Shown: positions 1-8,037, counted from the stretch's first letter. The stretch: 64,000 nucleotides of DNA from CALKWS01 sp051020515 (GCF_051020515.1 NZ_CP194857.1:682001-746000); one strand, 5' to 3'. Translations and numbers: made by a program. Notes: generated by a model from the letters alone, not told the origin.

Positions 1-1327
1 GAATCTCGGCCCGGCGCTGCTCCTGCACGACAGGCTCCGCCAGCGTCGGATCACCGGTGACGGTGTAGTGCAGTTGCAGTTCCGAGTTCCCTGCGTCGCT
101 GACTCCCCAACCCTCCTCCGTCTCGATGAAGACCTCGGGGACTTCCCCGGCGTCGAAATGGTTGAACGGCCTATCCGTGGTCGGTCCGATGCCGATTCCC
201 AGTCGCGCCAGGGACGCCTCCCGGGAGGCCTTCGGCTCCACCGGGCCCAGCAGCATCGCCTGCATCTCCTCGCTGCTCAACGACAGCACCCGGTATTCCC
301 CCTCGAGGAAGGACAGCACCCAGTAGTGTCCGTCCCGCTCGATCAGGCGACCGGCCTCCGCCAAGGTCATCCCCCCGCTGCCGTTCATCCAGAAGCCCTG
401 GCGTACCCCGTGGGCGTCGACCCATTGGATCCCATCGGCACTCGCCACCAGGAACCCCTCTCCCCGCGGGCCAGGGGTAACTCCGCGCGGCCGTTCGATG
501 CGTGGGGGGCCGGAGACAGCGAACTCACGGTCAGCCAGGCTGAAGGGCACGTGCAGCACCGTGGCGCCCGTGGCGAGATCGTGGACGCGAAGGTGGGCGG
601 TGCCGCCATCAACGGTGAGACCGGCGACGCTCGTGTTGCCCACCGACCCCAAGAGGGTGTCTGGGAGGCCCGGCAGCACGCCGAGGTAGTCACCATTCTC
701 GCGGAACCCGTGCACCGTGCGTTCTCCCTCGCCGATCAGGAGCGCTGGCGCCCCGCCGAGATCCGCGACCCAGTGGATGCCCTTGAGGTCCAGCGGATGC
801 CCGGTGCTCTCCGCACCGGGTGGCACCTCGAACGACGACGAGGTACTGCCGTCAGCGTCGAGTTGGGCGACCTGGCGGCGCCCGTCGTAGGTGTCGATTG
901 CATAGACCGCCCCATCCGGGGACACGGCGGGCGAGCCGTTGTTGTGCCGCGGTTGGTCACGTTCGTGCTCAAACAGGGTCGTGTCCAGGCTGCGACCATC
1001 ATGGTCGAATCGCTCCAGGATGGTCTCGCCGTCTGCTCCCTCTCCTTCGACCAGGATCGCCTCGGAAGTGGCCGCGATTCCCCACACCCCGCCTTCACCC
1101 GGGCTCACGGTCCAGTACTCGGGTGCGAACGGTTCCTCATCGCTCGGCCGGTCGGCGGTGATCTTTTCCACCAGGCGTCCTTCGAAACCGCATACCGGCG
1201 TGAGATCAGGAGCCGGATGCTGGGCAGCGGGCTCGGTGTTCCCGCCGGTGACAACCAGCACGGTTCCCGCCACAAGTCCCACGACCGCGACGACACTTCC
1301 CCCGAGAATCCACGCGCGTCGAGCCAT
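1..1327 (-). CDS. Membrane-anchored beta-propeller-like protein (partial, C-terminus off the window)
   Basis: An open frame runs on the minus strand from an ATG at 1327 to the window edge without a stop (442 codons seen). A ribosome binding site, AGGAAAGG, precedes the ATG. The N-terminus (Met-Ala-Arg-Arg, then about 24 hydrophobic residues ending Val-Val-Thr-Gly-Gly) looks like a signal anchor, followed by an extracytoplasmic region. The body contains propeller-type phrases such as SPAVSPDGAVYAIDTYDG, VSPGEGGVWGIA and LERFDHDGRSLD, as in NHL/SMP-30-like or quinoprotein-like repeats. No catalytic residues could be assigned. It is divergent from the glycosyltransferase at 1465. A long plus-strand frame over the same bases is a shadow. 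Function is unknown, and the propeller call is an inference from repeat texture. Confidence 0.7.
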   Translation of the reverse strand, partial: MARRAWILGGSVVAVVGLVAGTVLVVTGGNTEPAAQHPAPDLTPVCGFEGRLVEKITADRPSDEEPFAPEYWTVSPGEGGVWGIAATSEAILVEGEGADGETILERFDHDGRSLDTTLFEHERDQPRHNNGSPAVSPDGAVYAIDTYDGRRQVAQLDADGSTSSSFEVPPGAESTGHPLDLKGIHWVADLGGAPALLIGEGERTVHGFRENGDYLGVLPGLPDTLLGSVGNTSVAGLTVDGGTAHLRVHDLATGATVLHVPFSLADREFAVSGPPRIERPRGVTPGPRGEGFLVASADGIQWVDAHGVRQGFWMNGSGGMTLAEAGRLIERDGHYWVLSFLEGEYRVLSLSSEEMQAMLLGPVEPKASREASLARLGIGIGPTTDRPFNHFDAGEVPEVFIETEEGWGVSDAGNSELQLHYTVTGDPTLAEPVVQEQRRAEI

Positions 1328-1464
1328 GGCACGCCTTTCCTGGAAGTACGGCCCAGAGTACCTTGTGAGTCGGTCACGATCGGGGAACTCCCAGCTATTT
1401 GTCGCAGTCCGCCCGATACAGTGATCGCGGTGGCGGCGAGGCCATCCGAGGAAGGGGAGCGCCG

Positions 1465-2517
1465 ATGCAGCGTCTGGTCATTGCGACGACGGCGACGTCG
1501 GCGCCTATGGGGGCCCAGGTGTACCAGGAAGAGGTCGCGGCCCGCGCCGCTGAGGCGCTCGAAGCCACGGGCGGGGGATGGACGGTTGATCGGTTCATCG
1601 CGCGCTCGCTGCGCTCCCCGCTACCCGGGACCGCCCGTCTGCCCTTCGGCAGACTGCGTCACGCCGGGCGCCGCGAGCGCCGCGCCATCGGCAGCGTGGT
1701 CTACCCGCGCGATGCATTGCTGCACCGGATGGAACTGGAGCTGCCGCCGGCGAGGCACGAGGTGCTGACCATGCACGACACCGTTGCGTGGCGCTACCCC
1801 GACGAGGGTCAGCCGGTCGCCGCTGCCGCCGAGGAGCTTCGGGCTGCCGCAGCGGTGATCTGCGTCTCGCGCTACACCGCCGAGGACATTGCCGAGAGGT
1901 TCGGTGTGGATCGCCTGCACGTGGTGCACAACGGGGTGGATGACCGGTTCCGCGGTGCCGAACCACTGACCTCTGCCGAACTCGCTGCTCTGGGCATCGA
2001 TGGACGCTACCTGCTGCACGCCGGAGGGGCCGCGGCGCGAAAGAACCTCGAGGGACTGGCCGCAGCGTGGGACCTGCTTCACGGCAGCCACCCCGATGTC
2101 TCACTGGTGCTGTCGGGCCCACAGCACCCGCGCCGGGACCATCTCTTCGGAGACCTGCCCCGGGCGATCCGCGTTGGTCGTCTTCCTGAGAACGTGCTGC
2201 CCCCACTGATGTCCGGGGCGCAGGCCGTCGTGGTGCCGTCACATCATGAGGGGTTCGGCCTGCCCGCCCTGGAGGCGATGGCCGCGGGGGCTCCGGTCGT
2301 GGTGGCTGCGACCAGTTCGCTTACTGAGGTGGCTGCTGAGGCAGGTGTCATGGTGGGCACCACCGGCGCTGAGATCGCCGAAGGACTGGACTACGTGCTC
2401 GGGTCCGACTTTCCCCGGGACCGGTACGTCGCTGCTGGGCGCAGGCACGCTGCCCCGTTCACCTGGGAGCGCAGTGCGAAGGGGCACGCGGAGGTATGGC
2501 GCAGCGTGGGAGGCTGA
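1465..2517 (+). CDS. Glycosyltransferase family 4 (mannosyl/rhamnosyltransferase-like)
   Basis: This 350-residue GT-B protein should transfer a sugar from a nucleotide donor to a lipid-linked or surface glycan at the cytoplasmic face. The ATG at 1465 (MQRLVIATTA) has GAAGGGGAG upstream and is preferred over the upstream in-frame start at 1399. The first half carries HNGVDDRF. The C-terminal GT4 domain carries LLHAGGAAARKNLEGL, then VVVPSHHEGFGLPALEAMAAG, whose Glu-x7-Glu-type motif (EGFGLPALE) binds the donor nucleotide sugar in this family, then APVVVAATSSLTEVAAEAG. It is followed by a PAP2 phosphatase gene on the same strand after 132 bases. The acceptor and sugar cannot be told from sequence. 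Confidence 0.9.
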   Translation: MQRLVIATTATSAPMGAQVYQEEVAARAAEALEATGGGWTVDRFIARSLRSPLPGTARLPFGRLRHAGRRERRAIGSVVYPRDALLHRMELELPPARHEVLTMHDTVAWRYPDEGQPVAAAAEELRAAAAVICVSRYTAEDIAERFGVDRLHVVHNGVDDRFRGAEPLTSAELAALGIDGRYLLHAGGAAARKNLEGLAAAWDLLHGSHPDVSLVLSGPQHPRRDHLFGDLPRAIRVGRLPENVLPPLMSGAQAVVVPSHHEGFGLPALEAMAAGAPVVVAATSSLTEVAAEAGVMVGTTGAEIAEGLDYVLGSDFPRDRYVAAGRRHAAPFTWERSAKGHAEVWRSVGG

Positions 2518-2649
2518 ATACCGACAGGCCGCGAGGCCGCCAAGCCACAAAGCCGCTCGAAGGCGCTGTCCACCAGGACGCGCCTCTTGTAGGCTGGCCG
2601 GATCACATCGCGTGAACTCTCGGGGGTACACAACCGCTGGGAGTGAGGA

Positions 2650-3456
2650 ATGGTCGACGAAGGCCGCCACGCAGCGCGAGTGCGGCCGTTCGAGACCCGG
2701 TTTCGGTACTGGGCCGCTGGGCTCTCGATCCTGTTCGCAGGTGCGCTGCTGGGGCTGTACACGGTGGCGGTTCGGACGCATACCGGCCAGGTCGTCGATG
2801 TGACCGTGTACCGATGGTCGCATGGGCTGAATCACGGCGGCGGGCTCAGCGGCGCCCTCCGCTCCAACTTGCACGTGCCGCTTCTCGTGGCCTGCCTGGT
2901 CCTGGTATCGCTGGCGCTCAGAGCGCGGGACTGGCACCGGGTCGCCGCCGCGCTAACCGTCGCGGCGGCCACCCCCGTAGCGTCCCTGTGGCTGCGCGAT
3001 GAGGTCTTCGACCGGCCCTATCTGGGTGATCACGCCTTTGTGATGAACACCCTGCCCTCCGGGCATGTCTCCCTCAGCGCTGCTCTGGCGGTCGCCATCA
3101 TGATCCTCTGGCCCTCCCGCGCGCGCTGGCCCATCGTCGTCGCAGGCGTCCTGCTGGCGACGGCTAGCCTGGCGTCCGTGGTCGCGCACGCGCACCGCCC
3201 CAGTGACGTCGTCGCCTCTGTGCTGCTCACCGGTGCCGTCACGTGCGCTGCGCTGGCTCTGGGTGGCCCGCTCGCCGCGCCCCGAGTCATGCGGAGAGCC
3301 GTCGTGGTTCCGTCGACGGAATCGACCCCGCCGCCCTCATCCGGGGACTGGTTCAGGCGAGGAGATCCTGGTCTTTCAACTGGGCAACGAAGGCGTCGAC
3401 GTCCCGCTCGGCCGTCTCCCGATCAATCCGGTACTCGGCAATCAGGGCATCAGTGA
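2650..3456 (+). CDS. PAP2-family membrane phosphatase
   Basis: This is an integral-membrane phosphatase of the type-2 phosphatidic acid phosphatase family, usually acting on polyprenyl or glycerolipid (pyro)phosphates. All three active-site blocks are visible: an Arg-Pro block (LRDEVFDRPYLGD), LPSGHVSLS with the PSGH motif, and AHAHRPSDVV with the catalytic His and following Asp. Several hydrophobic segments flank them. The start at 2650 follows TGGGAGTGAGGA. The last 35 or so residues are Arg/Pro/Ser-rich, overlap the convergent lasso B1 gene by 104 bases, and do not look like family sequence. The true stop may therefore have been lost to an indel. In this setting it could recycle undecaprenyl pyrophosphate, but that is an inference. 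Confidence 0.85.
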   Translation: MVDEGRHAARVRPFETRFRYWAAGLSILFAGALLGLYTVAVRTHTGQVVDVTVYRWSHGLNHGGGLSGALRSNLHVPLLVACLVLVSLALRARDWHRVAAALTVAAATPVASLWLRDEVFDRPYLGDHAFVMNTLPSGHVSLSAALAVAIMILWPSRARWPIVVAGVLLATASLASVVAHAHRPSDVVASVLLTGAVTCAALALGGPLAAPRVMRRAVVVPSTESTPPPSSGDWFRRGDPGLSTGQRRRRRPARPSPDQSGTRQSGHQ

Positions 3457-3603
3457 GCTCACCCTCCGACCGTTCCTCGGTGAGCAACTTCGTCAAGAAG
3501 GCCCCAGCGGCGTTGGTGGTCAGGTAGACCGAGCCCTGCAGGTCAAGGATCACCAACTCCCCGTCGATCTCCTGCCAGGTCAGATCGTCATGCGCAACTT
3601 CAT
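3353..3603 (-). CDS. Lasso peptide leader-binding protein B1 (PqqD-like RRE), frameshifted near its start
   Basis: The readable frame gives EIDGELVILDLQGSVYLTTN, then a helical AAGAFLTKLL and a C-terminal stretch ending KDQDLLA. This is a PqqD-fold RiPP recognition element that binds the precursor leader and presents it to the peptidase. The frame contains no good start upstream of Val-Ile-Leu. However, an ATG at 3603 with GGAAGG about 11 bases upstream opens Met-Lys-Leu-Arg in the next frame, and one missing base near 3590 joins it to DDLTWQEIDGE. The restored protein is about 83 residues, normal for discrete B1 proteins. It is the last gene of the lasso operon, 102 bases after the kinase, and overlaps the convergent PAP2 gene. 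A GTG start at 3556 would lack the first strand. Confidence 0.8.
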
Positions 3604-3705
3604 TGGTTCGCTACCTTCCGCGTCAGTTCCTCACGACCCGCCGTCGGATCCCGGAACGAGACAAGCGTATCTGGCCTGGCGCGGCACATTGCCACGATCC
3701 CGGGA

Positions 3706-4663
3706 TCAGGCGCGGGCCAAGGCAGTACCCGCGTCCACAGCACTCAGGACCCGCGAGCCGAGATCGTCGGCGAAGGGGGGCCCCCACGGGATCTGCGCAC
3801 GGAAGACCGGGACTCTACCGGCCACCGCAGCGGCGTTCTCAGTCAGTTGCGCCAGAATCCGGCGGTCCTGCCACCCCAGCAGACGTGGAAACCGCAACAA
3901 CTCGATCACTGACATCGCCCCGGAGAGACGATGGAGTCGGACCTCGTCGGCCTCCCGGTCGGGGATCGGGATGAGGATCGCCCGCAGCGGCATCCGGTCG
4001 GTGGCCCGCTCCGGGGGGCTGAGGACCTGGCGAGCATCGACCGTCTCCCTACGTGCCAGCGGGACGGTGAATCTCGTCGAGAGCGCTTTCGGCACCCTTG
4101 CGCAGTCGCAGCTCGGTCGCACCTAGCCGGGCCAGTGCCTTGCCCTCATCGAAGTCGACCCGCAGGACGTCGTCGGTGATGAGTGCGCCACCGGCAGCGC
4201 ACAGCAGGGTCGCGACGGTGGATTTACCCATCCCGGAGAACCCGACACATGCGATCGCCTCATCACGCACCTGCACGGCGCTGGCGTGCAGGACCGCGTG
4301 GCCTCGCATGTGCAGAATGAACGACAGCACCGAGCCGGCCAGCAGCACCACGGACAGTTCCGGGTCGGCTCCCTCGAACGGATATGCCGTCACCGACGTC
4401 AAGTCGGCGTCGATCTCGAAGTCCGCCGCGGTATAGCACCGGTAGGTGTAGCCCCCATCCGGTCGCCGAACCACGTCCTGCCACCGTCGCCGCGCGGTAT
4501 ATGTCAGCAACGGCTCCCCAACCGGGGGCAAGGCCGGTTCAGCCCGAGGTGCGCCCCACCGCACCTCGACATCCACCCTCGCGCCAGGAGCAGCCGGCCT
4601 AGCCTGCCACAAGGGTCGTTCGGAGGAGACGACGAGGCCGTAAAGTTCCTGCAGGTCACTCAC
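3706..4663 (-). CDS. HPr kinase-like lasso peptide kinase, frameshifted
   Basis: This P-loop kinase belongs to the HprK-like group found in paeninodin-type lasso clusters, where it phosphorylates the C-terminal Ser of the precursor. Visible features are VLHASAVQV, the P-loop VGFSGMGKSTVA around residues 139-149, and ALITDDVLRVD with the Asp pair after it. The GTG at 4663 (GTG AGT GAC) overlaps the end of B2 by 8 bases, implying translational coupling. The first frame stops at 4049 after SALDEI. The C-terminal family sequence (FTVPLARRETVDARQVLS, later LRAILIPIPDREADEVRLHR) continues in another frame to 3706, so there is one indel near 4075. Restored length is about 318 residues, right for the family. 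Both precursors in this cluster end in Ser, which fits this role. Confidence 0.85.
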
Positions 4664-5093
4664 GTCCAGCCTCCAGAGCCTTGAAGGCGAGCGGTTCGAA
4701 TCCGGCCTGGCGTTCCAGGTCCAGGTCCGCTCCGTCGACGCGGATCCAGGCATGTGCCTCGACTTTGCCGTCCGTCTTCCGGACGCCGATCACCAGCTCC
4801 GGACACCGCTCGCGCAAGATATACCCGGTCATCACCGAAGTCCGCAGACAGGTCCCGTTGATGAACGGCAGAGCGAGAACCCGGCGTTGGATCTGCAACT
4901 GGCGCACTTCGCGGACGCTGAGTTCGGTCGTCGGCGACACCGGTGCTTGCGAACTCCTCCGCTCCCTGACGAGAGGCGCGCCGAATCGCCGCGCGACGAC
5001 GTCGACGGACGTGGTCCGCAGGCTGAACTCCACGGCCAGCCACAACAGCAGCAAGCGCATCGCAGTGCCATAGTCACGCAACCTGTGGTGCAC
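4656..5093 (-). CDS. Lasso peptide leader peptidase B2 (transglutaminase-like)
   Basis: This 145-residue cysteine protease removes the precursor leader before ring closure. The papain/transglutaminase-type residues are visible: Cys82 in NGTCLRTS, His114 in EAHAWIRVDG, and Asp120 as the likely acid. The N-terminal helical segment LLLLWLAVEFSLRTT is typical of B2 proteins. The GTG at 5093 has a strong GAGGAGG site about 6 bases upstream, giving the usual family length. An upstream in-frame start at 5267 would only add shadow sequence from the cyclase gene. The start overlaps the 3' end of cyclase C2 by 20 bases, and the stop overlaps the kinase start, so these genes are tightly coupled. Confidence 0.9.
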   Translation of the reverse strand: MHHRLRDYGTAMRLLLLWLAVEFSLRTTSVDVVARRFGAPLVRERRSSQAPVSPTTELSVREVRQLQIQRRVLALPFINGTCLRTSVMTGYILRERCPELVIGVRKTDGKVEAHAWIRVDGADLDLERQAGFEPLAFKALEAGRE

Positions 5094-6263
5094 GTCGGCC
5101 CTCCTCGCCCCTATCTGCCGATGGTACCCCCGTCTGTTGCGCGAGCCACGCCTGCTGCAACAGCAGAACCACGAGGGCCGGAACCAGATCGGCCAGCCAG
5201 GCCTGACGCAGCTTCTCGACATCGACCAATTCCGAGTCGACGCCAGTTCCATTCCAGTCCCGGGCAAACTCTCGAGTCGAACGGCCGAAGTATGCAGTAT
5301 TGAACCGCGCCTTGCTCGCTCTGCTCAAGACCTCACCGGGCAGCACGCGGCCGAAGACGGCGGTCATCGCCTCAGTTCGGTCGGCATAACCGAAGTAGGG
5401 CGCGTGCCGACTGTAACTGGCCAGGAACTGCGGGTGCCAGAACGGATCCGCGACGACAGAACCATACTCAGCAGCAATGGTGGTCATGGTCTGCCCATAG
5501 GCTCCCCGGAACCGCGCGCTGCACAAGACTTCCAAGCCCCCCCGAAGAGATAGGGGCTCGTGCACCTGGTCCCGCAGCGCGTCCGACAGGAACTCCCGGC
5601 GTGCCGAATCGGTGAGCCAGGGCATGTCGAGCATCGAGGCGCCTCTGGCTCTGCGACGTCGCACTCGTTCGGGCGCCAAGGACCACAGTGCCTCCCGTCG
5701 GGGACTCCCGGGACGGAATCGGCCCCGGACGCCAGCAACCAGCGCACTCGCGCGTTTAGGCAGGAACACATCGTCGCCACCCTCGCCGGTGAGCACCAGC
5801 CCACCTGCGGTGCGTTCGAACATGTCAGCCCACAGGTGAGCAGCCGCTGGAAAGACGAGCCCTCTGCGGAGGAGGCTCTGGGAACCGCGCGGGCCCAAGT
5901 ACTCGTTCTCGCCGTCGACGACTTCGAGGCGCATCCAATCCTGAACACCGAGGTGCTTGACCACCAGCTCCTGCCATTCAGTCTCATCGGATTCGTCGAG
6001 ACCCGGGTAGACGTAGGTGAACGGGACCGCGGCGGGGATACGACGTTCCTGGGCCAGGCTCACGGCTGCTGCGAGGATCCCGGAGGAGTCCGGCCACCCG
6101 AGAACGTGACGTAGACGACCCTTCCATCGGCCGCGCGTTCGATCGTGGACTTCAGGGCCTCGAAGGGGTGGCGAGCGGCCGAACGCGGAAACGGCCTGCG
6201 CCTCTGCAGCCCAGTCACCACATTGCGGCTGATCTCTTTGTCATTCGGCCGGTAGTAGCTCAC
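5074..6263 (-). CDS. Lasso cyclase C2 (asparagine synthetase-like), frameshifted in the PP-loop
   Basis: This ATP-dependent lasso cyclase homologue would adenylate an Asp side chain of the core and close the isopeptide ring. The GTG at 6263 has AAGGGGA upstream. Residues 1-58 (starting MSYYRPNDKE) read to VTFSGGR. The frame then breaks, and family sequence resumes after one missing base as SLAQERRIPAAVPFTYVYPG and VLTGEGGDDVF, down to 5074. C1 has CGG-GAC-type coding at this spot and C2 reads CGG-AC, so one base is missing at about 6089/6090, exactly at the PP-loop Asp. Like C1, it lacks the N-terminal glutaminase domain. Restored length is about 397 residues, equal to C1. Given many similar breaks in essential genes here, a sequencing error is more likely than a pseudogene. 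Confidence 0.8.
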
Positions 6264-6282
6264 GCCGATCCCCTTACAGGCC

Positions 6283-6309
6283 GCGGTCCGGCCGAGCCGG
6301 CCGGACCGC
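6283..6309 (-). terminator. Hairpin between lasso precursor A2 and cyclase C2
   Basis: A perfect 11-bp stem (gcggtccggcc / ggccggaccgc) with a 5-base loop lies 20 bases after the A2 stop and just before the C2 ribosome binding site. There is no T-run, so it is more likely an attenuator or mRNA-stabilising hairpin than a full terminator. It occupies the same place as the hairpin after A1. Confidence 0.6.
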
Positions 6310-6329
6310 GCCTTGATGGTCGAAGGTGC

Positions 6330-6461
6330 TCAGGAGGTGGGCGCGTCCCGTTGGAGGATGAAGGGGAACGTACCGTCGAAGTCCAGAGCAAATTCCTTCC
6401 CCCTAGCCAAGGTGACGTCGTGGACCGAGCCGGCCTCGGTGATTCGTGGTGCTTCGTACAT
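6330..6461 (-). CDS. Lasso peptide precursor A2
   Basis: This is a 43-residue peptide with GGAAGGAAG upstream of its ATG. The leader MYEAPRITEAGSVHDVTL fits the actinobacterial lasso leader pattern Tyr-x2-Pro-x-(Leu/Ile)-x3-Gly-x5-Thr-x exactly (Tyr2, Pro5, Ile7, Gly11, Thr17). Cleavage after Leu18 gives a 25-residue core beginning ARGKEFALD, with Asp9 as the ring acceptor (9-membered ring with the Ala1 amine), then FDGTFPFILQ and the tail RDAPTS. The C-terminal Ser is the expected target of the cluster kinase. The gene sits between cyclases C1 and C2, with a hairpin after it. Ring size and cleavage site are predictions from the motif. Confidence 0.88.
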   Translation of the reverse strand: MYEAPRITEAGSVHDVTLARGKEFALDFDGTFPFILQRDAPTS

Positions 6462-6555
6462 GACACTTCCTTCCAGTAGCGGCGCAATTGCGGTTGAGCC
6501 TTCTCAGGCTAGGGAGCCGACGCCCGCCCTGCGGAGCAAAGTGCATGCTTCAGCC

Positions 6556-6616
6556 GGGTGAATCTCGCCCCGGCCGGGTGACTCACGTCAGGGTGAGTGG
6601 ATCGCCCTGGGGGTGA
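6556..6616. repeat. GGGTGA repeat array upstream of precursor A2
   Basis: Four copies of GGGTGA (plus strand) start at 6556, 6576, 6591 and 6611, spaced 20, 15 and 20 bases. They lie between the end of C1 and the start of A2. The first lies in CAGCCGGGTGAA, which is matched by CAACCGGGTGAA (8109-8120) upstream of A1. This suggests a shared operator for the two precursor genes. The regulator is unknown, and the promoter itself could not be pinned down. Confidence 0.45.
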
Positions 6617-6647
6617 GATGGCACTCATCTCGGCTCGCGCAGCGGTC

Positions 6648-7838
6648 TCATACCGCCTCGCGCGCGTGACCGCTCTCCCCCGCCGTCCGGCTGTCCGGGC
6701 AGGTGGACTGTTGCGCGAGCCAGGCTTGTTGCATGAGCAGACCCACCGGAGCCGGGACGGGATCGTGGAGCAGGGCCAGTCGCAGTTCCTCGACGTTCAC
6801 GACGTCGGCGTCCACTCCCGTACCGTCCCACTGCCTGGCGAACTCCTGAGCCGAACGCCCGAAGTACGCGGAGTTGAAGTGTGCTTTGCTGGATCTGCGC
6901 AGGATCTCCTTCGGCAACACCTGGCCGAAGACCGCTGTCATCGCCTCGGTACGGTCGCCATAGCCGTAACGCGGGGCGTGCCTGATGTAACTATCCAGGA
7001 ACTCGCCGTGCCAGAACGGATCCTCAACGGTCGAGCCGTACTCGGTGGCCATGGCTGCGTAGGTCTGCGCCAGCGCCGCACGTGTCCGCGCACTGCACTG
7101 GACCTCGAGACTGCTCCGTAAGGACAGCGGCTCGTGCACCTCCTCACGCAGAAAATCGTTCCAGAACTCACGCGCAGCCGCGTCCGTCAGCCATGGCATG
7201 TCCATCAGAGGACGGTTGCTAGCCCTCCGAAAGCGGAGCCGCTCGGGGGCCAGGGACCACAGCGCCTCCCGGCGGGGCGTCCCGGCACCGAAACGTCCCC
7301 GCCCGGCCCGGACCAGGGCACCGGCACGCTTCGGGGAGAAGACCTCGTCGCCACCCTCACCGGTCAAGACCAATGAACCCCTGGTGCGGTCGAACATGTC
7401 CGCCCAGAGATGAGCGGTGGCGGGAAAGACCAGGCCCCGCCGCTGAAGACTGTGAGTCCCCCTGGGGCCGAGGAACTCGTTGTCGCCCTCACGAACTTCG
7501 ATGCGCATCCATTCCGCGACGCCGAGGTGGCGGACAACCAAGTCCTGCCACTTACCTTCGTGAGTCTCGGTCAACCCGGGATAGACGTAAGTGAACGGGA
7601 CAGCGGCCGGTATTCGACCCTCGCGGGCGAGGCTGGTGGCTGCCGCGAGAATCCCGGAGGAGTCCCTGCCCCCGGAAAAAGTGACGTAGACGGATCGACC
7701 ATCGGCCGCACGTTCGATGACAGTCTTCAGTGCCTCGAACGGGTGCCCGACACTCGACCTGGGAAATCGCCTGCGTCGCTGGTTCCCGGTGACGAAACCG
7801 CGACTCGTTTCCGTCACGTCAGGACGGTAATAGTCCAC
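6648..7838 (-). CDS. Lasso cyclase C1 (asparagine synthetase-like)
   Basis: This 396-residue AsnB-like lasso cyclase forms an amide between the core N-terminus and an Asp side chain, using ATP. The PP-loop SGGRDSSG is at residues 55-62 and is intact; a second ATP-site block, VLTGEGGDEVF, follows near residue 160. The N-terminal glutaminase domain of true asparagine synthetases is absent, so the protein consists of the synthetase half only. The GTG at 7838 has GGGAG about 6-8 bases upstream. It follows precursor A1 by 79 bases that hold a hairpin. It is closely similar along its length to C2, consistent with duplication of a precursor-cyclase pair. Confidence 0.92.
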   Translation of the reverse strand: MDYYRPDVTETSRGFVTGNQRRRRFPRSSVGHPFEALKTVIERAADGRSVYVTFSGGRDSSGILAAATSLAREGRIPAAVPFTYVYPGLTETHEGKWQDLVVRHLGVAEWMRIEVREGDNEFLGPRGTHSLQRRGLVFPATAHLWADMFDRTRGSLVLTGEGGDEVFSPKRAGALVRAGRGRFGAGTPRREALWSLAPERLRFRRASNRPLMDMPWLTDAAAREFWNDFLREEVHEPLSLRSSLEVQCSARTRAALAQTYAAMATEYGSTVEDPFWHGEFLDSYIRHAPRYGYGDRTEAMTAVFGQVLPKEILRRSSKAHFNSAYFGRSAQEFARQWDGTGVDADVVNVEELRLALLHDPVPAPVGLLMQQAWLAQQSTCPDSRTAGESGHAREAV

Positions 7839-7854
7839 GTCTCACACTCCCACC

Positions 7855-7883
7855 GTGGCCCGGTTCGAAACGAACCGGGCCAC
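7855..7883 (-). terminator. Hairpin between lasso precursor A1 and cyclase C1
   Basis: A perfect 13-bp stem (gtggcccggttcg / cgaaccgggccac) closes on a 3-base loop. It lies 35 bases after the A1 stop and 17 bases before the C1 start. It lacks a U-tract and may act as a partial terminator or stabiliser, raising precursor over enzyme expression, as is common in RiPP operons. Confidence 0.65.
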
Positions 7884-7917
7884 AGCCGTCGGAAAATTGA
7901 GTCTCGAGAATTGAGGC

Positions 7918-8037
7918 TCAGGAAGTGGGCGTCTCAGGCCATCCCATGTGGCTATTGCCATCGCCGTAGTAGACGCCCTTTTGGAGGGTGACGTCGTGGA
8001 CCGAGCCGACCTCAGTGATTCGTGGTGCTTCATACAT
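7918..8037 (-). CDS. Lasso peptide precursor A1
   Basis: This is a 39-residue peptide with GGAG about 9 bases before its ATG. The leader MYEAPRITEVGSVHDVTL differs from that of A2 only at residue 10 (Val for Ala) and fits the Tyr-x2-Pro-x-(Leu/Ile)-x3-Gly-x5-Thr-x pattern. Cleavage after Leu18 gives a 21-residue core starting QKGVYYGD, with Asp8 as acceptor (8-membered ring), then GNSHMG and the tail WPETPTS. An N-terminal Gln is uncommon among known lasso peptides, most of which start with Gly or another small residue. If Gly21 were the first core residue, Asp would fall at position 6, which is too short for a lasso ring. The C-terminal Thr-Ser matches A2 and suits the kinase. Confidence 0.9.
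   Translation of the reverse strand: MYEAPRITEVGSVHDVTLQKGVYYGDGNSHMGWPETPTS

Noticed and set aside
68..1768. A 566-residue plus-strand open frame
   Set aside because: It is antisense to the better-supported minus-strand membrane-anchored protein, has no family sequence or ribosome site, and overlaps the start of the glycosyltransferase at 1465.
6260..6487. A 75-residue minus-strand frame across precursor A2
   Set aside because: It is a different frame from the one encoding the leader shared with A1; no family support.
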